64,000 bases of DNA from Pseudoalteromonas sp. CO133X (GCA_004208945.1 SGPE01000009.1:1-64000), one strand, 5' to 3'. Shown: positions 10,141-19,354, numbered from the stretch's first letter. Program-made: numbers and translations. The notes: a model not told the origin generated them from the sequence alone.

Positions 10141-11643
10141 ATGGAAGCTCTTGTAAGCGCCGTCAATGACATAATCTGGAGTAATGCACTCATTTACTTA
10201 TGTCTAGGTGCAGGTCTATTTTATTCCGTTTTAACCCGTTTTGCTCAAGTTAGACATTTCAAAGAAATGTGTAAGTTATTGCTAAGTTCTAATAACTCAG
10301 ATACTGGTATTTCATCATTCCAAGCGCTAGCTGTTTCATTATCTGGCCGTGTTGGTGTGGGTAATATTGCTGGGGTTGCTGCGGCAATTGGCTTCGGTGG
10401 GCCTGGTGCTATTTTCTGGATGTGGGTTGTGGCGTTTTTAGGCGCGAGTACAGCCTATGCAGAGTCTACCCTTGGCCAAATTTATAAATCTGAAGAAGAC
10501 GGTCAATATCGCGGTGGTCCAGCGTATTACTTTGACCGTTGCTTACAGCAAAAGTGGTTAGCTGTATTATTTGCCGTATCAGCTATTGTTGCCTGTGGCG
10601 TATTCTTACCTGGCGTACAAGCAAATGCGGTAGGTAATGCATTTACGCAAGTGTTTGGTGAAGGCACACTGGTTAACACAAGTTTTGGTGAAGTAGGTAG
10701 TTTTAAGTTAGTTGCACTGGCTATCATTTTAATCGTGCTTGCGTTTATTATTTTTGGCGGTATTAAACGTATCGCAAACTTCACACAAATCGTGGTGCCA
10801 TTTATGGCGTTAGGTTACATCGTACTTGCTTTAATCGTGGTATTTTTAAATCTGGATAAAGTGCCTGGTATCTTCTCAATGATTTTATCTGATGCATTCA
10901 CAGCGAAAGCAGGTTTTGGTGCTGCAATTGGCTGGGGTGTTAAACGTGGTATCTATTCAAACGAAGCAGGTCAAGGTACGGGCCCTCACGCAGCATCTGC
11001 GGCAGAAGTTGATCATCCAGCCCAACAAGGCTTAGTACAAGCATTTTCTGTTTACGTGGATACAATCTTTGTGTGTACTGCAACAGCATTAATGATCCTT
11101 ATCACTAAGCAATATAATATTGTTGGTGAGTTACCTGCGGGTCAATTTATTGTGCAAAATGTTGATGCAGCTACGGAAGTAGGCTCTGCAGCCTTTACCC
11201 AAATGGCACTATTTAGTGTATTTGGTGGTTTTGGTGAAGCATTTGTTGGTATTGCGTTGTTCTTCTTCGCATTTACTACAATCCTTGCTTATTACTATAT
11301 TGCAGAAACTAACGTTGCTTACTTAAACCGTTATTTTAAAGGTAGCATTCCATTAGTTGTCGTTAAAGTGGTTATCATGTTCATGGTTGCTTACGGTATG
11401 GTGAATAGCTCTGGCTATATTTGGGCAATTGGTGATATTGGTGTTGGCTTAATGGCTTGGATTAATATTGTCGGTATCTTAGCCATTTTCTTTGTCGCCA
11501 AACCAGCACTCAACTGTTTACGTGATTATGAAGATCAAAAGAAAGCGGGTGGTGAAATTACTTTTGATCCAGTTAAGTTAGGCATCAAAAATGCGATCTT
11601 TTGGGAAAAGCGTTTAGCAGATAAGGCTAAAGAAAAAGAATAA
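10141..11643 (+). CDS. Sodium:alanine symporter family protein (AGCS)
   Basis: Inner-membrane Na+-coupled carrier for alanine or glycine, 500 residues with about 11 hydrophobic segments. The family signature is clear in VSLSGRVGVGNIAGVAAAI and in GVKRGIYSNEAGQGTGPHAA. The start ATG is preceded by AGAGGATATCC. The 286-base leader from the upstream gene contains only the long hairpin at 9860; no glycine riboswitch was recognised. A terminator lies about 100 bases after the stop. Confidence 0.94.
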   Translation: MEALVSAVNDIIWSNALIYLCLGAGLFYSVLTRFAQVRHFKEMCKLLLSSNNSDTGISSFQALAVSLSGRVGVGNIAGVAAAIGFGGPGAIFWMWVVAFLGASTAYAESTLGQIYKSEEDGQYRGGPAYYFDRCLQQKWLAVLFAVSAIVACGVFLPGVQANAVGNAFTQVFGEGTLVNTSFGEVGSFKLVALAIILIVLAFIIFGGIKRIANFTQIVVPFMALGYIVLALIVVFLNLDKVPGIFSMILSDAFTAKAGFGAAIGWGVKRGIYSNEAGQGTGPHAASAAEVDHPAQQGLVQAFSVYVDTIFVCTATALMILITKQYNIVGELPAGQFIVQNVDAATEVGSAAFTQMALFSVFGGFGEAFVGIALFFFAFTTILAYYYIAETNVAYLNRYFKGSIPLVVVKVVIMFMVAYGMVNSSGYIWAIGDIGVGLMAWINIVGILAIFFVAKPALNCLRDYEDQKKAGGEITFDPVKLGIKNAIFWEKRLADKAKEKE

Positions 11644-11740
11644 ATCGTATTTCCAAGATGAGTTTGATGATTGCAGTTTTCGAATCTTCACAATTGAATG
11701 AAATTCAAATAAGACATCGACTCATAAAACGAGTACAATA

Positions 11741-11765
11741 AAGGGCGCCTTAAGGCGCCTTTTTT
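11741..11765 (+). terminator. Terminator after the alanine symporter gene
   Basis: GGCGCC-TTAA-GGCGCC flanked by A/T pairs and followed by TTTTTT. It lies just upstream of the zinc-ribbon gene. Confidence 0.85.
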
Positions 11766-11786
11766 ATGCGTAGTATGGAGAAAGAT

Positions 11787-12113
11787 ATGGCGATTATTAG
11801 TTGCCCGCAATGTGCAAAATCAATATCTGATAAACATAAGCAGTGTCCGCATTGTGAATGCCAAGTCACCGATCTTAGCAATGAACAAATGCAACAAATG
11901 CAAAAAGAAACGCGCATTCGTAAACAACAAAAGTTTATGAATCACTCTTTCCTCGCACTGATTTTATTTTTAGGGGGCTTTTTCTGTTATTACTTTATGC
12001 ACCCCGAAGCAAAGTCTCTTGAGTGGTATGCCTATTCAGCGGCAATGGCTGTAGGTTTTGTTTGGTATCTCGTTAGCCGCATCTATTTAGTAGTTTTGAA
12101 AAAGAAAAAGTAA
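11787..12113 (+). CDS. Small zinc-ribbon membrane protein
   Basis: A 108-residue protein beginning MAIISCPQCAKSISDK. Two CxxC pairs (CPQC and CPHC) form an N-terminal zinc ribbon, followed by a polar helix rich in Gln and Met, then two membrane segments (about 50-72 and 80-100) and a Lys-rich tail. The start at 11787 is chosen because GGAGA lies seven bases before it; an upstream in-frame ATG at 11766 overlaps the terminator. The function is unknown. It is one base from the DUF1315 gene and likely shares its transcript. Confidence 0.7.
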   Translation: MAIISCPQCAKSISDKHKQCPHCECQVTDLSNEQMQQMQKETRIRKQQKFMNHSFLALILFLGGFFCYYFMHPEAKSLEWYAYSAAMAVGFVWYLVSRIYLVVLKKKK

Positions 12114-12114
12114 C

Positions 12115-12396
12115 ATGAATATTGATCACATAGTTAAAAATATCACCCCAGACGTATTTGAGCGTCTTCAGTACGGCGCCTCAACAGGTAAATGGCCTGA
12201 TGGCACACCATTAACTGAAGAGCAAAAACAACAAACCGTTCAGCTCGTGATGCTTTACCAAGCTAAAGTTTCGCAAACCAATGAGCAATTTACCATTGGT
12301 GAAAATGGTGAAATGGTGCAAAAGAGCAAAGCTCAATTGCAAAAAGAATTCGCATCAGAAAATGAAATAGCTAGGTTTAGTGAAAATGATCTTTAA
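12115..12396 (+). CDS. yeaC: DUF1315 family protein (YeaC-like)
   Basis: A 93-residue soluble protein. The opening (NITPDVFERLQYGASTGKWPDGTPLTEEQ) matches the YeaC/DUF1315 family, found across gammaproteobacteria and of unknown function. It begins one base after the zinc-ribbon gene and overlaps the start of the DUF349 gene, so the three are translationally close. Confidence 0.82.
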   Translation: MNIDHIVKNITPDVFERLQYGASTGKWPDGTPLTEEQKQQTVQLVMLYQAKVSQTNEQFTIGENGEMVQKSKAQLQKEFASENEIARFSENDL

Positions 12397-15067
12397 ACAC
12401 CTGTTTACTCCGAAATGGAAGCACCCTAAAAACCAAGTTCGTTTGGCAGCCGTTGAACGACTTGATACCGAGCGCGATCTCAGCATCTTAAATAGTATTG
12501 CACTGGAAGACAGTTCTGCAGAGATCCGTAAAAAAGCCTTGAATAAAGTGAATGATATCGTTTTGTGGTGGCAGGTGTATAAGCAAGATCAAGCGCTGAA
12601 AGAGCTTGCCGAGCAGCACATCAATCAAGCTGTTTTAAACACTGACAGTCAATTAGATGTAAACATTAAAAATGAATTTATCGAGCGTTATGCGCCTGTT
12701 AAAACACTAGAGAAGTTAGCATTTGCAGAAAAGGAAGTGCAAGTTCGCGTTAAATTATTAAAGCGTTTAGCCAATGCTAACTTGATTGATAAAGCATTTA
12801 AAGAAGGCAGTGAAGAACTACAAGCTCAGCTTGTTGAGTTGGTTATCAATCACCAGTTAGCAAAATCATTATTAAAGCATGCCAAAGGGAAAGCTCAACA
12901 GCAGCTAGCCACTCACCTTGAAAACGAACGTTTAGCTATTGAAATGCCAGCTAAAGTTGAGGCAGATACACGCGTTGTGTTGGCCAAATTAAATGCATTA
13001 CGTGATAAAACTGATTTTCAACTGGTATCTCAACAACATGCTGATTTGTTACAGCAATGGCAGGCGATTGAACTTAAGTGGTTGAATGAAGAACAAGTTA
13101 AAGCGCTTGATAAAAAATACATAGCGATCACTCAAAAGTTAGATGTTCACCTTGCTTCGCTTCGTAATGAATATGAAATTGCTCAACAATTATTATTGGA
13201 GCAACAGCGCCAAGTACTCGCACTGGCAACACTTGAAGCGTTATCAGAAGAGATTGAGAATGCTCTACAGCTTGGGATGGAAGCGCCTGAGCAAATCCAA
13301 CAAGATTGGTTAGAAGCGAAAGTAGCACAAGCAAAAGAAGCACTCACTGAAACAAAACTAACTGATAATCAAACTGTTCGTGATGTTAAAAAGCGCTTAG
13401 AGAGTTTGTTTGAGCAGGTAGAGCAATTACCAACACTTGTTACCTCGATAGCTGAATACAAACAAGCGTTTGAAACGTTATCTGCGATTGAACCAAGTGA
13501 TGATGAAGCACTGTTTGATGAGCGTCAGCGAGAGTTTAAAACACAGCAAAAAAATGCTCGTCAAAAATTATCTAAGATCCCTTCGCGATTACAAGGTAGT
13601 TTAAAAGCAGCCTTAACAGCACGTGTTAACATGTGGCAAGAAGCAATGGCGCCACTTACGACAAAATTGACTAAAAATCAGCAAGCCGCTAAGCGAAAAG
13701 CACGAGATGTTAAACGTTTGATTGAACAAGGTCGTTTTAATATTGCATTTGGTGTTTTTAAAGGATTCGAAGAACTATATAACACGCTAACCGAGTCTTA
13801 TAAGCAACCTCTTGATTCACTTAAATCTGACCTTGAGTCGCAATTAGCAGAAGCAAAAGATTGGCAAAAATACGCATCTGCACCAAAGCGTGAAGCACTA
13901 CTTAAAGAAGTGAGTGAATTAGCGGCAGCAGAATGTACTGACCCTAAACAACGTGCAGAGCAAGTTAAACAGTTGCGTCGACGTTGGAATGAATTAGGGC
14001 GTCTTGATACAGAACAAGAGAAACGCCAAGGTGAACAATTTGATCAGCAAGTAGAGTTACTGTTTGCGCCGTGTCGTGAGTACTTTGCTGAGCAAGAGCA
14101 ACAGCGTGAGCAAGCTAAATCACAGCGTGTTGATATTATCTCACAAATGCAACAGCTAAATGAATTGGATACTCAGTCTGATGAGTTTGATTGGAAGCAG
14201 TTTGAAAGTAAATTTAATCGGATTGCTAAAGCATGGCGTTCTGCTGGTAATGTTGACCCTAAAACGTATCGTGAGTTGCAAGCACAATTTAAAGCTGCGC
14301 AGTCGCAAGTGCAAGCTCAACTTATTGCATTCCATAAAGCAAACGCCGAGCAAAAAGCAGCGCTGGTAGAACAAGCTACACAGCTATCACAAATTGATGA
14401 TTTAGCGGTGGCATGCCAGGAGCTGAAAGAATTGCAACAAACTTGGCAAACAATAGGCTTTGCAGGGATGAAAGCAGAGAACACTTTATGGCAGCAATTT
14501 AGACGTGTTAATGATGAGACATTTGCCAAGCGAAGTGCCGAGTTTGAACAGCAAAAGCAAGCACAACAGCAAAATGACGAAGTTATAGCAGAGCAGTTAA
14601 CTGAGCTTGAATCTGCACTAGAAACAGTGGTTCATCTTGCTCAGCTCAAAGACTTAGCTGCGAAGCTTGCAGAGCTTGAGTATTCGAAAGCGTTATCAAC
14701 TCGGGTTACTCAGTTAGAAGCGGCGATTACTGCAAAAACAGCGCAAATTAGTAAGCAAGCAGAGCTCTCTAAGCTCAATGCTTTATTTACAGCGCTTGAG
14801 AGTAATACTGATATTCCTGCTCAGTTCCAAACGCCATTGACAACCGTATTAAACGCGCAGCAATTGCTAACACGTATTGAAATTTTAGCTGGTGTAGAGT
14901 CTGCCGATAGTCAATTACGTATGACTGAGCAAGTTGCGATGCTTGATGATAAGCACCGTGGAGAACAAGCCGATGTTTATCACTACTTGAAACAGCTTCT
15001 AGCGGTCAGTGAAGGTTCAGTTTCACCTGACACACTAGCAAGGCTTAAAGCAATATTTGCACAATAA
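12386..15067 (+). CDS. Large DUF349 coiled-coil protein
   Basis: An 893-residue, Gln/Glu/Lys/Ala-rich, almost entirely helical protein. The first about 100 residues look like HEAT-type helices (NQVRLAAVERL, SAEIRKKALNKV). The remainder holds several DUF349 repeats, seen as W-containing units such as KQLRRRWNELGRLD and FNRIAKAWRSAGNVD. No membrane segment or enzyme motif is visible. The start may be ATG 12386 (AGG ten bases before) or GTG 12380. DUF349 proteins are conserved in marine gammaproteobacteria without an established role. A terminator follows at once. Confidence 0.82.
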   Translation: MIFKHLFTPKWKHPKNQVRLAAVERLDTERDLSILNSIALEDSSAEIRKKALNKVNDIVLWWQVYKQDQALKELAEQHINQAVLNTDSQLDVNIKNEFIERYAPVKTLEKLAFAEKEVQVRVKLLKRLANANLIDKAFKEGSEELQAQLVELVINHQLAKSLLKHAKGKAQQQLATHLENERLAIEMPAKVEADTRVVLAKLNALRDKTDFQLVSQQHADLLQQWQAIELKWLNEEQVKALDKKYIAITQKLDVHLASLRNEYEIAQQLLLEQQRQVLALATLEALSEEIENALQLGMEAPEQIQQDWLEAKVAQAKEALTETKLTDNQTVRDVKKRLESLFEQVEQLPTLVTSIAEYKQAFETLSAIEPSDDEALFDERQREFKTQQKNARQKLSKIPSRLQGSLKAALTARVNMWQEAMAPLTTKLTKNQQAAKRKARDVKRLIEQGRFNIAFGVFKGFEELYNTLTESYKQPLDSLKSDLESQLAEAKDWQKYASAPKREALLKEVSELAAAECTDPKQRAEQVKQLRRRWNELGRLDTEQEKRQGEQFDQQVELLFAPCREYFAEQEQQREQAKSQRVDIISQMQQLNELDTQSDEFDWKQFESKFNRIAKAWRSAGNVDPKTYRELQAQFKAAQSQVQAQLIAFHKANAEQKAALVEQATQLSQIDDLAVACQELKELQQTWQTIGFAGMKAENTLWQQFRRVNDETFAKRSAEFEQQKQAQQQNDEVIAEQLTELESALETVVHLAQLKDLAAKLAELEYSKALSTRVTQLEAAITAKTAQISKQAELSKLNALFTALESNTDIPAQFQTPLTTVLNAQQLLTRIEILAGVESADSQLRMTEQVAMLDDKHRGEQADVYHYLKQLLAVSEGSVSPDTLARLKAIFAQ

Positions 15068-15079
15068 CGACTATTTATG

Positions 15080-15104
15080 AAGCCGCTTAATTAGCGGCTT
15101 TTTT
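15080..15104 (+). terminator. Terminator after the DUF349 gene
   Basis: AAGCCGCT / AGCGGCTT, loop TAATT, followed by a six-T run. It lies 12 bases after the stop. Confidence 0.88.
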
Positions 15105-15115
15105 CGAGGAAGACC

Positions 15116-15673
15116 ATGAGAATTTTACTATTATTAACTTGCTTACTGTTAGGCGCATGTAAAAGTACAGAGCAAGGCATTTCGGTTTATTCATTCACGA
15201 ATTCAGAAATTGAAGCGGCTTTATCAAATCAACTACCCAAATTTAAAGAACAAATAAAATTAATGGGGTTACCTGTAGAATTTGCAGTTAATGATTTGAG
15301 TGTTAATGTCGGTCCAGATAAACGTGATGTTATCGTGTTAGGTGCTGATTCAAGCGCTGTTGTTAACGCTTTTGCACTTAAATACCCTGTAAGGCTAAAG
15401 CTTGAAATAGAAGGTAGCCCTTTTTATGACAGTGAGAAAAAAGCCGTGTTCTTACGTAATGTAAAATTGTTAGATACGCAGGTAGATACCGCTGGCTTTA
15501 AAGGGAACTTAAGTTTACTTGATGATCAAGCTATGCAAGTAATTAATGGGTTTTTAGCGGTCAATCCAGTTTACAAACTTAATACAAGCGACCCGAAAAT
15601 AGCTTTACTTAGTAAGTTGCCACTCGATCTGCAAGTAGCACAAGGTGAAATCCGCTTAGTTCCTGCCATGTAA
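15116..15673 (+). CDS. DUF1439 lipoprotein (YceB-like)
   Basis: A 185-residue lipoprotein: hydrophobic residues 3-12 and lipobox LGAC with Cys15. The mature part has the DUF1439 pattern (SFTNSEIEAALSNQLP at the start, a beta-rich tubular domain, NVKLLDTQVD in the middle). E. coli YceB is the best known relative; it belongs to the TULIP-like lipid-binding fold group, but its role is unsettled. It has its own ribosome site GAGGAAGACC and is flanked by terminators, so it is probably transcribed alone. Confidence 0.8.
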   Translation: MRILLLLTCLLLGACKSTEQGISVYSFTNSEIEAALSNQLPKFKEQIKLMGLPVEFAVNDLSVNVGPDKRDVIVLGADSSAVVNAFALKYPVRLKLEIEGSPFYDSEKKAVFLRNVKLLDTQVDTAGFKGNLSLLDDQAMQVINGFLAVNPVYKLNTSDPKIALLSKLPLDLQVAQGEIRLVPAM

Positions 15674-15686
15674 CTTTTTAACTAGT

Positions 15687-15718
15687 AAGAGCGCTTTTAT
15701 AGCGCTCTTTGGCTTTTT
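15687..15718 (+). terminator. Terminator after the DUF1439 lipoprotein gene
   Basis: AAGAGCGCT / AGCGCTCTT with loop TTTAT, followed after TGGC by a T run. Confidence 0.8.
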
Positions 15719-15757
15719 TCATAGCTTGTTTTAATGATTATTCGTTGCGATAATGTG

Positions 15758-15776
15758 TCGTGATATTTCGCGAATA
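15758..15776 (+). promoter_or_regulatory. Candidate autoregulatory operator (TCGCGA-type site)
   Basis: TATTTCGCGAATA, with perfect core TTCGCGAA, is centred at 15770.5, 17 bases before the start codon of the sigma54 activator gene. A degenerate TCGTGA half-copy is centred exactly 10 bp upstream. The same core recurs three times downstream of the gene, before the ccoG-like gene. A site this close to the start codon would be expected to repress its own gene; this is inference. Confidence 0.55.
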
Positions 15777-15787
15777 GACATTTTGCT

Positions 15788-17206
15788 ATGATTAAAGAAT
15801 TTTTAAATGATCCAACACTTTTATTAAATGCTGTAGGAGAAGGGATATACGGCTTTGATCTATCGGGTAATGCTGTATTCGTCAATCCAGCAGCTGAGCG
15901 TATGACTGGCTGGAAAGCAGAAGAACTTCTCGGTAAAAAAATTCACCAATATCATCACCATACTCGAAAAGATGGCTCACCATATCCTGCAGATGAATGC
16001 CAAATATATTGCACTATGTTCGATGGTAAACATCGTCACGTAAATGATGAGGTATTCTGGCGTAAAGATGGTAGTTATTTTGCGGTTGAGTATACCTCAA
16101 CACCCATTTACAAAAATGGCGCCTTGATTGGTGCAGTCGCGATTTTTCGCGATGTCTCAAAGCAACAGCAAACTGAAGTTGCATTGCGCGATGCTCTGGC
16201 TCAAGTTCAGCACTTGTCTGAGCAGTTACAAGCTGAGAACGCCTATCTTATTTCTGAGTTAAATGAAGACTGGCAGGGGTCGGGTTTAGTCGGGCAAAGT
16301 CATTCGTTTCAAAGTATGCTTGAGCAAATAACCCTAGTGAGTCAAACGAACAGTACCGTTTTGATTTTAGGTGAAAATGGCACAGGTAAAGAGCTGGTGG
16401 CGAGAAACTTACACCGTTTAAGTAGCCGCGCTGAGCAACCATTCATTAAAGTAAATTGCGCGGCATTTTCTGCAAATTTAATAGAATCAGAGTTATTCGG
16501 TCATGAAAAAGGAGCGTTTACCGGCGCTAATGAGCGTAGAAAAGGGCGTTTTGAACTGGCTGATAAAGGCACTCTATTTTTAGATGAAGTGGCAGAGTTA
16601 CCATTAGAAGCGCAAAGTAAGTTACTGCGCGTGCTACAAGAGCAAGAGTTTGAGCGCGTAGGAGGTAGCCAAACCTTAAAAGTCGATATTCGAGTATTAG
16701 CCGCAACTAATCGAAACTTATGGCAAATGGTTGAGCAGGGCAGCTTTCGAATGGACTTATATTATCGCTTAAACGTGTTTCCCATTCGTGTTCCTGCGCT
16801 GCGTGAGCGCAAAGAAGACATTCCACTTCTCGCGGCAAACATAATCACTCAGCTTAACAAGCGGTTAGGTAAACAGCTAAAGGGGCTTAGCAAAGCAACG
16901 CTCACTAAGTTGTCTAATTATGATTGGCCAGGCAATATTCGCGAGCTACAAAATATCCTTGAGCGTGAAGCTATTTTATCAAAACAAGCTTTGCTACAAC
17001 TCTCTGCACCTTTGAATAACGAGCAAACAAGTGAGCAAGTTGTCTCGCTTGCTGCTGTACAAAAGCAGCATATTTGCGAAGTACTAAAACGGTGTAACGG
17101 CCAAATATCAGGTGAAAATGGCGCTGCTACCTTGCTTGGTTTACCCGAAAGTACTCTTAGATCAAAAATGAAAAAGCTGGCTATAAAACGTAATTTCGCG
17201 AAATAG
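15788..17206 (+). CDS. PAS-domain sigma54-dependent activator
   Basis: A 472-residue bacterial enhancer-binding protein. Residues about 5-125 form a PAS domain with a His/Cys-bearing segment ([20 protein letters not shown]), then a short coiled coil (about 130-160). The AAA+ domain (about 165-395) has Walker A GENGTGKE at 195, the sigma54-contact loop GAFTGA at 242-247 and Walker [12 protein letters not shown] Fis-type helix-turn-helix ends the protein ([20 protein letters not shown]). The ligand of the PAS domain is unknown. The next gene, ccoG-like, has a sigma54 promoter and TCGCGA sites between, so it is the probable target. One of these sites overlaps the last codons of this gene. Confidence 0.92.
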   Translation: MIKEFLNDPTLLLNAVGEGIYGFDLSGNAVFVNPAAERMTGWKAEELLGKKIHQYHHHTRKDGSPYPADECQIYCTMFDGKHRHVNDEVFWRKDGSYFAVEYTSTPIYKNGALIGAVAIFRDVSKQQQTEVALRDALAQVQHLSEQLQAENAYLISELNEDWQGSGLVGQSHSFQSMLEQITLVSQTNSTVLILGENGTGKELVARNLHRLSSRAEQPFIKVNCAAFSANLIESELFGHEKGAFTGANERRKGRFELADKGTLFLDEVAELPLEAQSKLLRVLQEQEFERVGGSQTLKVDIRVLAATNRNLWQMVEQGSFRMDLYYRLNVFPIRVPALRERKEDIPLLAANIITQLNKRLGKQLKGLSKATLTKLSNYDWPGNIRELQNILEREAILSKQALLQLSAPLNNEQTSEQVVSLAAVQKQHICEVLKRCNGQISGENGAATLLGLPESTLRSKMKKLAIKRNFAK

Positions 17207-17234
17207 CGTGGTTGTTCGCGTTATTTCGCGATTT
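17193..17234 (+). promoter_or_regulatory. Three helically phased TCGCGA-type sites (candidate upstream activating sequence)
   Basis: Sites ATTTCGCGAAAT (17193-17204, perfect palindrome), GTTCGCGTT (17214-17222) and ATTTCGCGATTT (17223-17234) have centres at 17198.5, 17218.5 and 17228.5, so they are 20 and 10 bp apart and lie on one face of the helix. They are 60-100 bp upstream of a -24/-12 promoter, the usual place for an enhancer-binding protein. The first site is formed by the terminal codons and stop of the activator gene itself. Confidence 0.7.
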
Positions 17235-17292
17235 TGGTTGTTTTAAGTGAAAAAATAGTCATTAATATCAATTATTTAATTTTATTTTGAGT

Positions 17293-17308
17293 TGGCCTGA
17301 TAGTTGCT
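17293..17308 (+). promoter_or_regulatory. Sigma54 (-24/-12) promoter of the ccoG-like gene
   Basis: TGGCCTGATAGTTGCT matches the consensus TGGCACG-N4-TTGCA/T in both the GG and GC dinucleotides and in their spacing. Transcription would begin near 17320, about 25 bases before the ATG at 17346. Confidence 0.8.
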
Positions 17309-17345
17309 CTGTAAGGTTATTACCGACACAGAAGTAAGTAGCAAA

Positions 17346-18728
17346 ATGAAATTTGATATTAAAGAGCAAGACTTAATCATCAAGCCCTACAACCAAGATG
17401 GGCCGATTTATATCCGAGAGCAAAAGGGGCACTTCCAACGTATCCGCCGTTACTTAGGCTGGGTACTGATGTTGACGTTTATCGCCATTCCGTGGATTCA
17501 GTATGATGGTCGTCAAGCCGTCTTACTCGACGTAGCAACACAAAAATTTAGCTTGTTTGGGTTAACACTGTTGCCTCAAGATTTTATGATTTTAGCCATG
17601 TTATTTATGACAGGTGCTTTTGCATTGTTTTTTGTGACGAACTGGTTAGGCCGAGTTTGGTGTGGTTATACCTGCCCGCAAACAATTTGGATGCTTATGT
17701 TCACTTGGGTCGAACATAAAGTCGAAGGGAACCGTAACCAACGAATCAAACTTGATAAATCTCCTTGGTCAGCAAGTAAGTGGCAAAAGAAAATAACCAA
17801 GCATGCTGTTTGGCTTGTGATCTCTTTACTCACATCAATGTCATTTATGGCTTATTTTATACCTGCTAAGTCTTTATACATGAGCTTATTCACACTTGAA
17901 ATGTCAGGGCTTGTTAGCTTTTGGGTTTTCTTGTTCGCTTTTTGTACCTATGGCAATGCGGGGTTCTTACGTGAAAAAATGTGTACTGTTGCGTGTCCAT
18001 ATTCACGTTTTCAATCAGTAATGTTTGATAAAGACACGTTAGTCGTTACCTACGATCAAGAGCGAGGGGAATCTCGTGGTGCGCGTAAGCGTAAAGCCGA
18101 TCCTAAAGAGTTAGGTTTAGGTGACTGTGTAGATTGTAACCTGTGTGTTGAAGTATGCCCTGCAGGTATTGATATACGAAATGGCTTGCAATATGAATGC
18201 ATAAACTGCGGCTTATGTATCGATGCGTGTGACGATACCATGGAAAAATTTAATTATCCAAAGGGGCTAATAAAATATGCCTCAGAAAAACAAATGGAAG
18301 GAAAAACAACAAACCCATTTAGGTTAAAACTGCTTGGGTATGGCGGTTTAACGGCCTTATTTGTGGTTGCTATGGTCGTTTGGGTAGCTATGCGTACGCC
18401 AATAGAAGCATCAGTTATTCGTGACCGTAATGCTTTGTATCGTGTTAACTTTGAAGGGCTGGTCGAAAACCCATACACTTTATCAATTATCAATAAAACT
18501 CAGCATAGTTTGAGCTATTCAATTGGTATAACTGGTATCGAAGAAGCTAATCTACAGGTGCCAGAAACAATAACGATTGATGCAGGCCAAATGAAGAGGG
18601 TGCCTGTTACCGTGGTTGCTGATGGTTATGAATTAAAATCAAAAGTAACGCCAATTAGTTTCCATATTCAAGCGCTTGAAGATGCAGATGTAGCGATAAC
18701 GAAAGAAACAAAGTTTTATAAAAACTAA
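17346..18728 (+). CDS. ccoG: CcoG-like membrane ferredoxin (cytochrome c oxidase accessory protein)
   Basis: A 460-residue inner-membrane protein with two to three N-terminal membrane segments, a CxxC pair in WCGYTCPQTIWM, a paired 4Fe-4S ferredoxin domain (VDCNLCVEVCP and CINCGLCIDACD), another membrane segment and a C-terminal immunoglobulin-like periplasmic domain. CcoG/RdxA proteins are linked to copper delivery for cbb3-type oxidase. No ccoNOQP or ccoHIS genes are nearby, so this is a solitary copy. The start is set at MKFDIKEQ because an in-frame ATG-equivalent at 17304 lies within the promoter. The sigma54 promoter and upstream activator gene point to induction by a PAS-sensed signal. 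Confidence 0.88.
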   Translation: MKFDIKEQDLIIKPYNQDGPIYIREQKGHFQRIRRYLGWVLMLTFIAIPWIQYDGRQAVLLDVATQKFSLFGLTLLPQDFMILAMLFMTGAFALFFVTNWLGRVWCGYTCPQTIWMLMFTWVEHKVEGNRNQRIKLDKSPWSASKWQKKITKHAVWLVISLLTSMSFMAYFIPAKSLYMSLFTLEMSGLVSFWVFLFAFCTYGNAGFLREKMCTVACPYSRFQSVMFDKDTLVVTYDQERGESRGARKRKADPKELGLGDCVDCNLCVEVCPAGIDIRNGLQYECINCGLCIDACDDTMEKFNYPKGLIKYASEKQMEGKTTNPFRLKLLGYGGLTALFVVAMVVWVAMRTPIEASVIRDRNALYRVNFEGLVENPYTLSIINKTQHSLSYSIGITGIEEANLQVPETITIDAGQMKRVPVTVVADGYELKSKVTPISFHIQALEDADVAITKETKFYKN

Positions 18729-18742
18729 TAAGGATTGGTATT

Positions 18743-18768
18743 GAAATGGCTTGTTAACAAGCCATTTC
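18743..18768. terminator. Perfect 26-bp palindrome between convergent genes
   Basis: GAAATGGCTTGTT followed directly by its reverse complement AACAAGCCATTTC. It contains the stop codon and last codons of the minus-strand gene. It may form a hairpin in transcripts from both sides, although T runs are lacking. Confidence 0.5.
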
Positions 18769-19170
18769 AGCAAATTCAAGTTGTTTTAAAACATACGCTT
18801 TGGCGCTTTGCAAATCATCAAATAAACAATCAAGAATTTGAATCGGAGACTCAGCTTCTGCGATGATACGTTTCATTTGATTAAGCACGATTGAAGAGCT
18901 GAACATATATGCTGTGGCAATACAGTTTGTGCCCTGTAAAGCACGGAATAAATTAGCAAAACCTCGTTCTGCATCAGGAGTCGTTGCAAGTAGGTGTGTA
19001 GAATGACTAATATAAGCCCACGGGCGCCCAGCCAAAGCACTGATATGCTTTTTTAAACCAGTCGCGAAGTCGTTGACTAATCGTGCGTTAATATTACCAG
19101 AAAATTGTCCAATAATTATTGGACCCTCAGTGATGATACTGACACTGCCATAGTGATTCTTAAATTCCAA
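18754..19170 (-). CDS. Uncharacterised protein, STAS-like
   Basis: A soluble protein of about 138 residues beginning MEFKNHYGSVSIITEGPI. It contains an alternation of strands and helices (IIIGQFSGNINARLVNDFATGLKKH, then a central WAYISHST strand and a C-terminal helix DLQSAKAYVLKQLEF) that resembles a STAS-type fold, but no named family is certain. A TTG start at 19170 preceded by GGGAAG is preferred; an upstream ATG at 19218 lies across a good -10 promoter element, so it would not be in the transcript. No neighbours suggest a function. Confidence 0.55.
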   Translation of the reverse strand: MEFKNHYGSVSIITEGPIIIGQFSGNINARLVNDFATGLKKHISALAGRPWAYISHSTHLLATTPDAERGFANLFRALQGTNCIATAYMFSSSIVLNQMKRIIAEAESPIQILDCLFDDLQSAKAYVLKQLEFAEMAC

Positions 19171-19202
19171 TTTGCTTCCCTTTCGAATTAAAAAGAGCGC
19201 GA

Positions 19203-19230
19203 ATTTTATACAATTCACAGAGCGTGTCTA
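19203..19230 (-). promoter_or_regulatory. Candidate sigma70 promoter for the STAS-like gene
   Basis: On the minus strand TAGACA is followed after 16 bases by TAAAAT (overlapping TATAAA). It lies about 30-60 bases upstream of the chosen TTG start and supports that start over the more distant ATG. Confidence 0.5.
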
Positions 19231-19251
19231 GCTATTTATTGTACAATTATA

Positions 19252-19284
19252 AAAAAGCATAAATATTCTAAATTTATGCTTTTT
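19252..19284 (-). terminator. Terminator of the PilZ-like / M14 operon
   Basis: AAAAAGCATAAAT and ATTTATGCTTTTT form a 13-bp stem with a seven-base loop and T-rich flanks on both strands. It is about 70 bases downstream of the M14 gene's stop. Confidence 0.8.
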
Positions 19285-19354
19285 ATTGGTTTTTAATTGC
19301 TTTTATGGGTGTTGTGCAGATAGCTTATTCATCTGGCATTTAAAGTATAGATAA

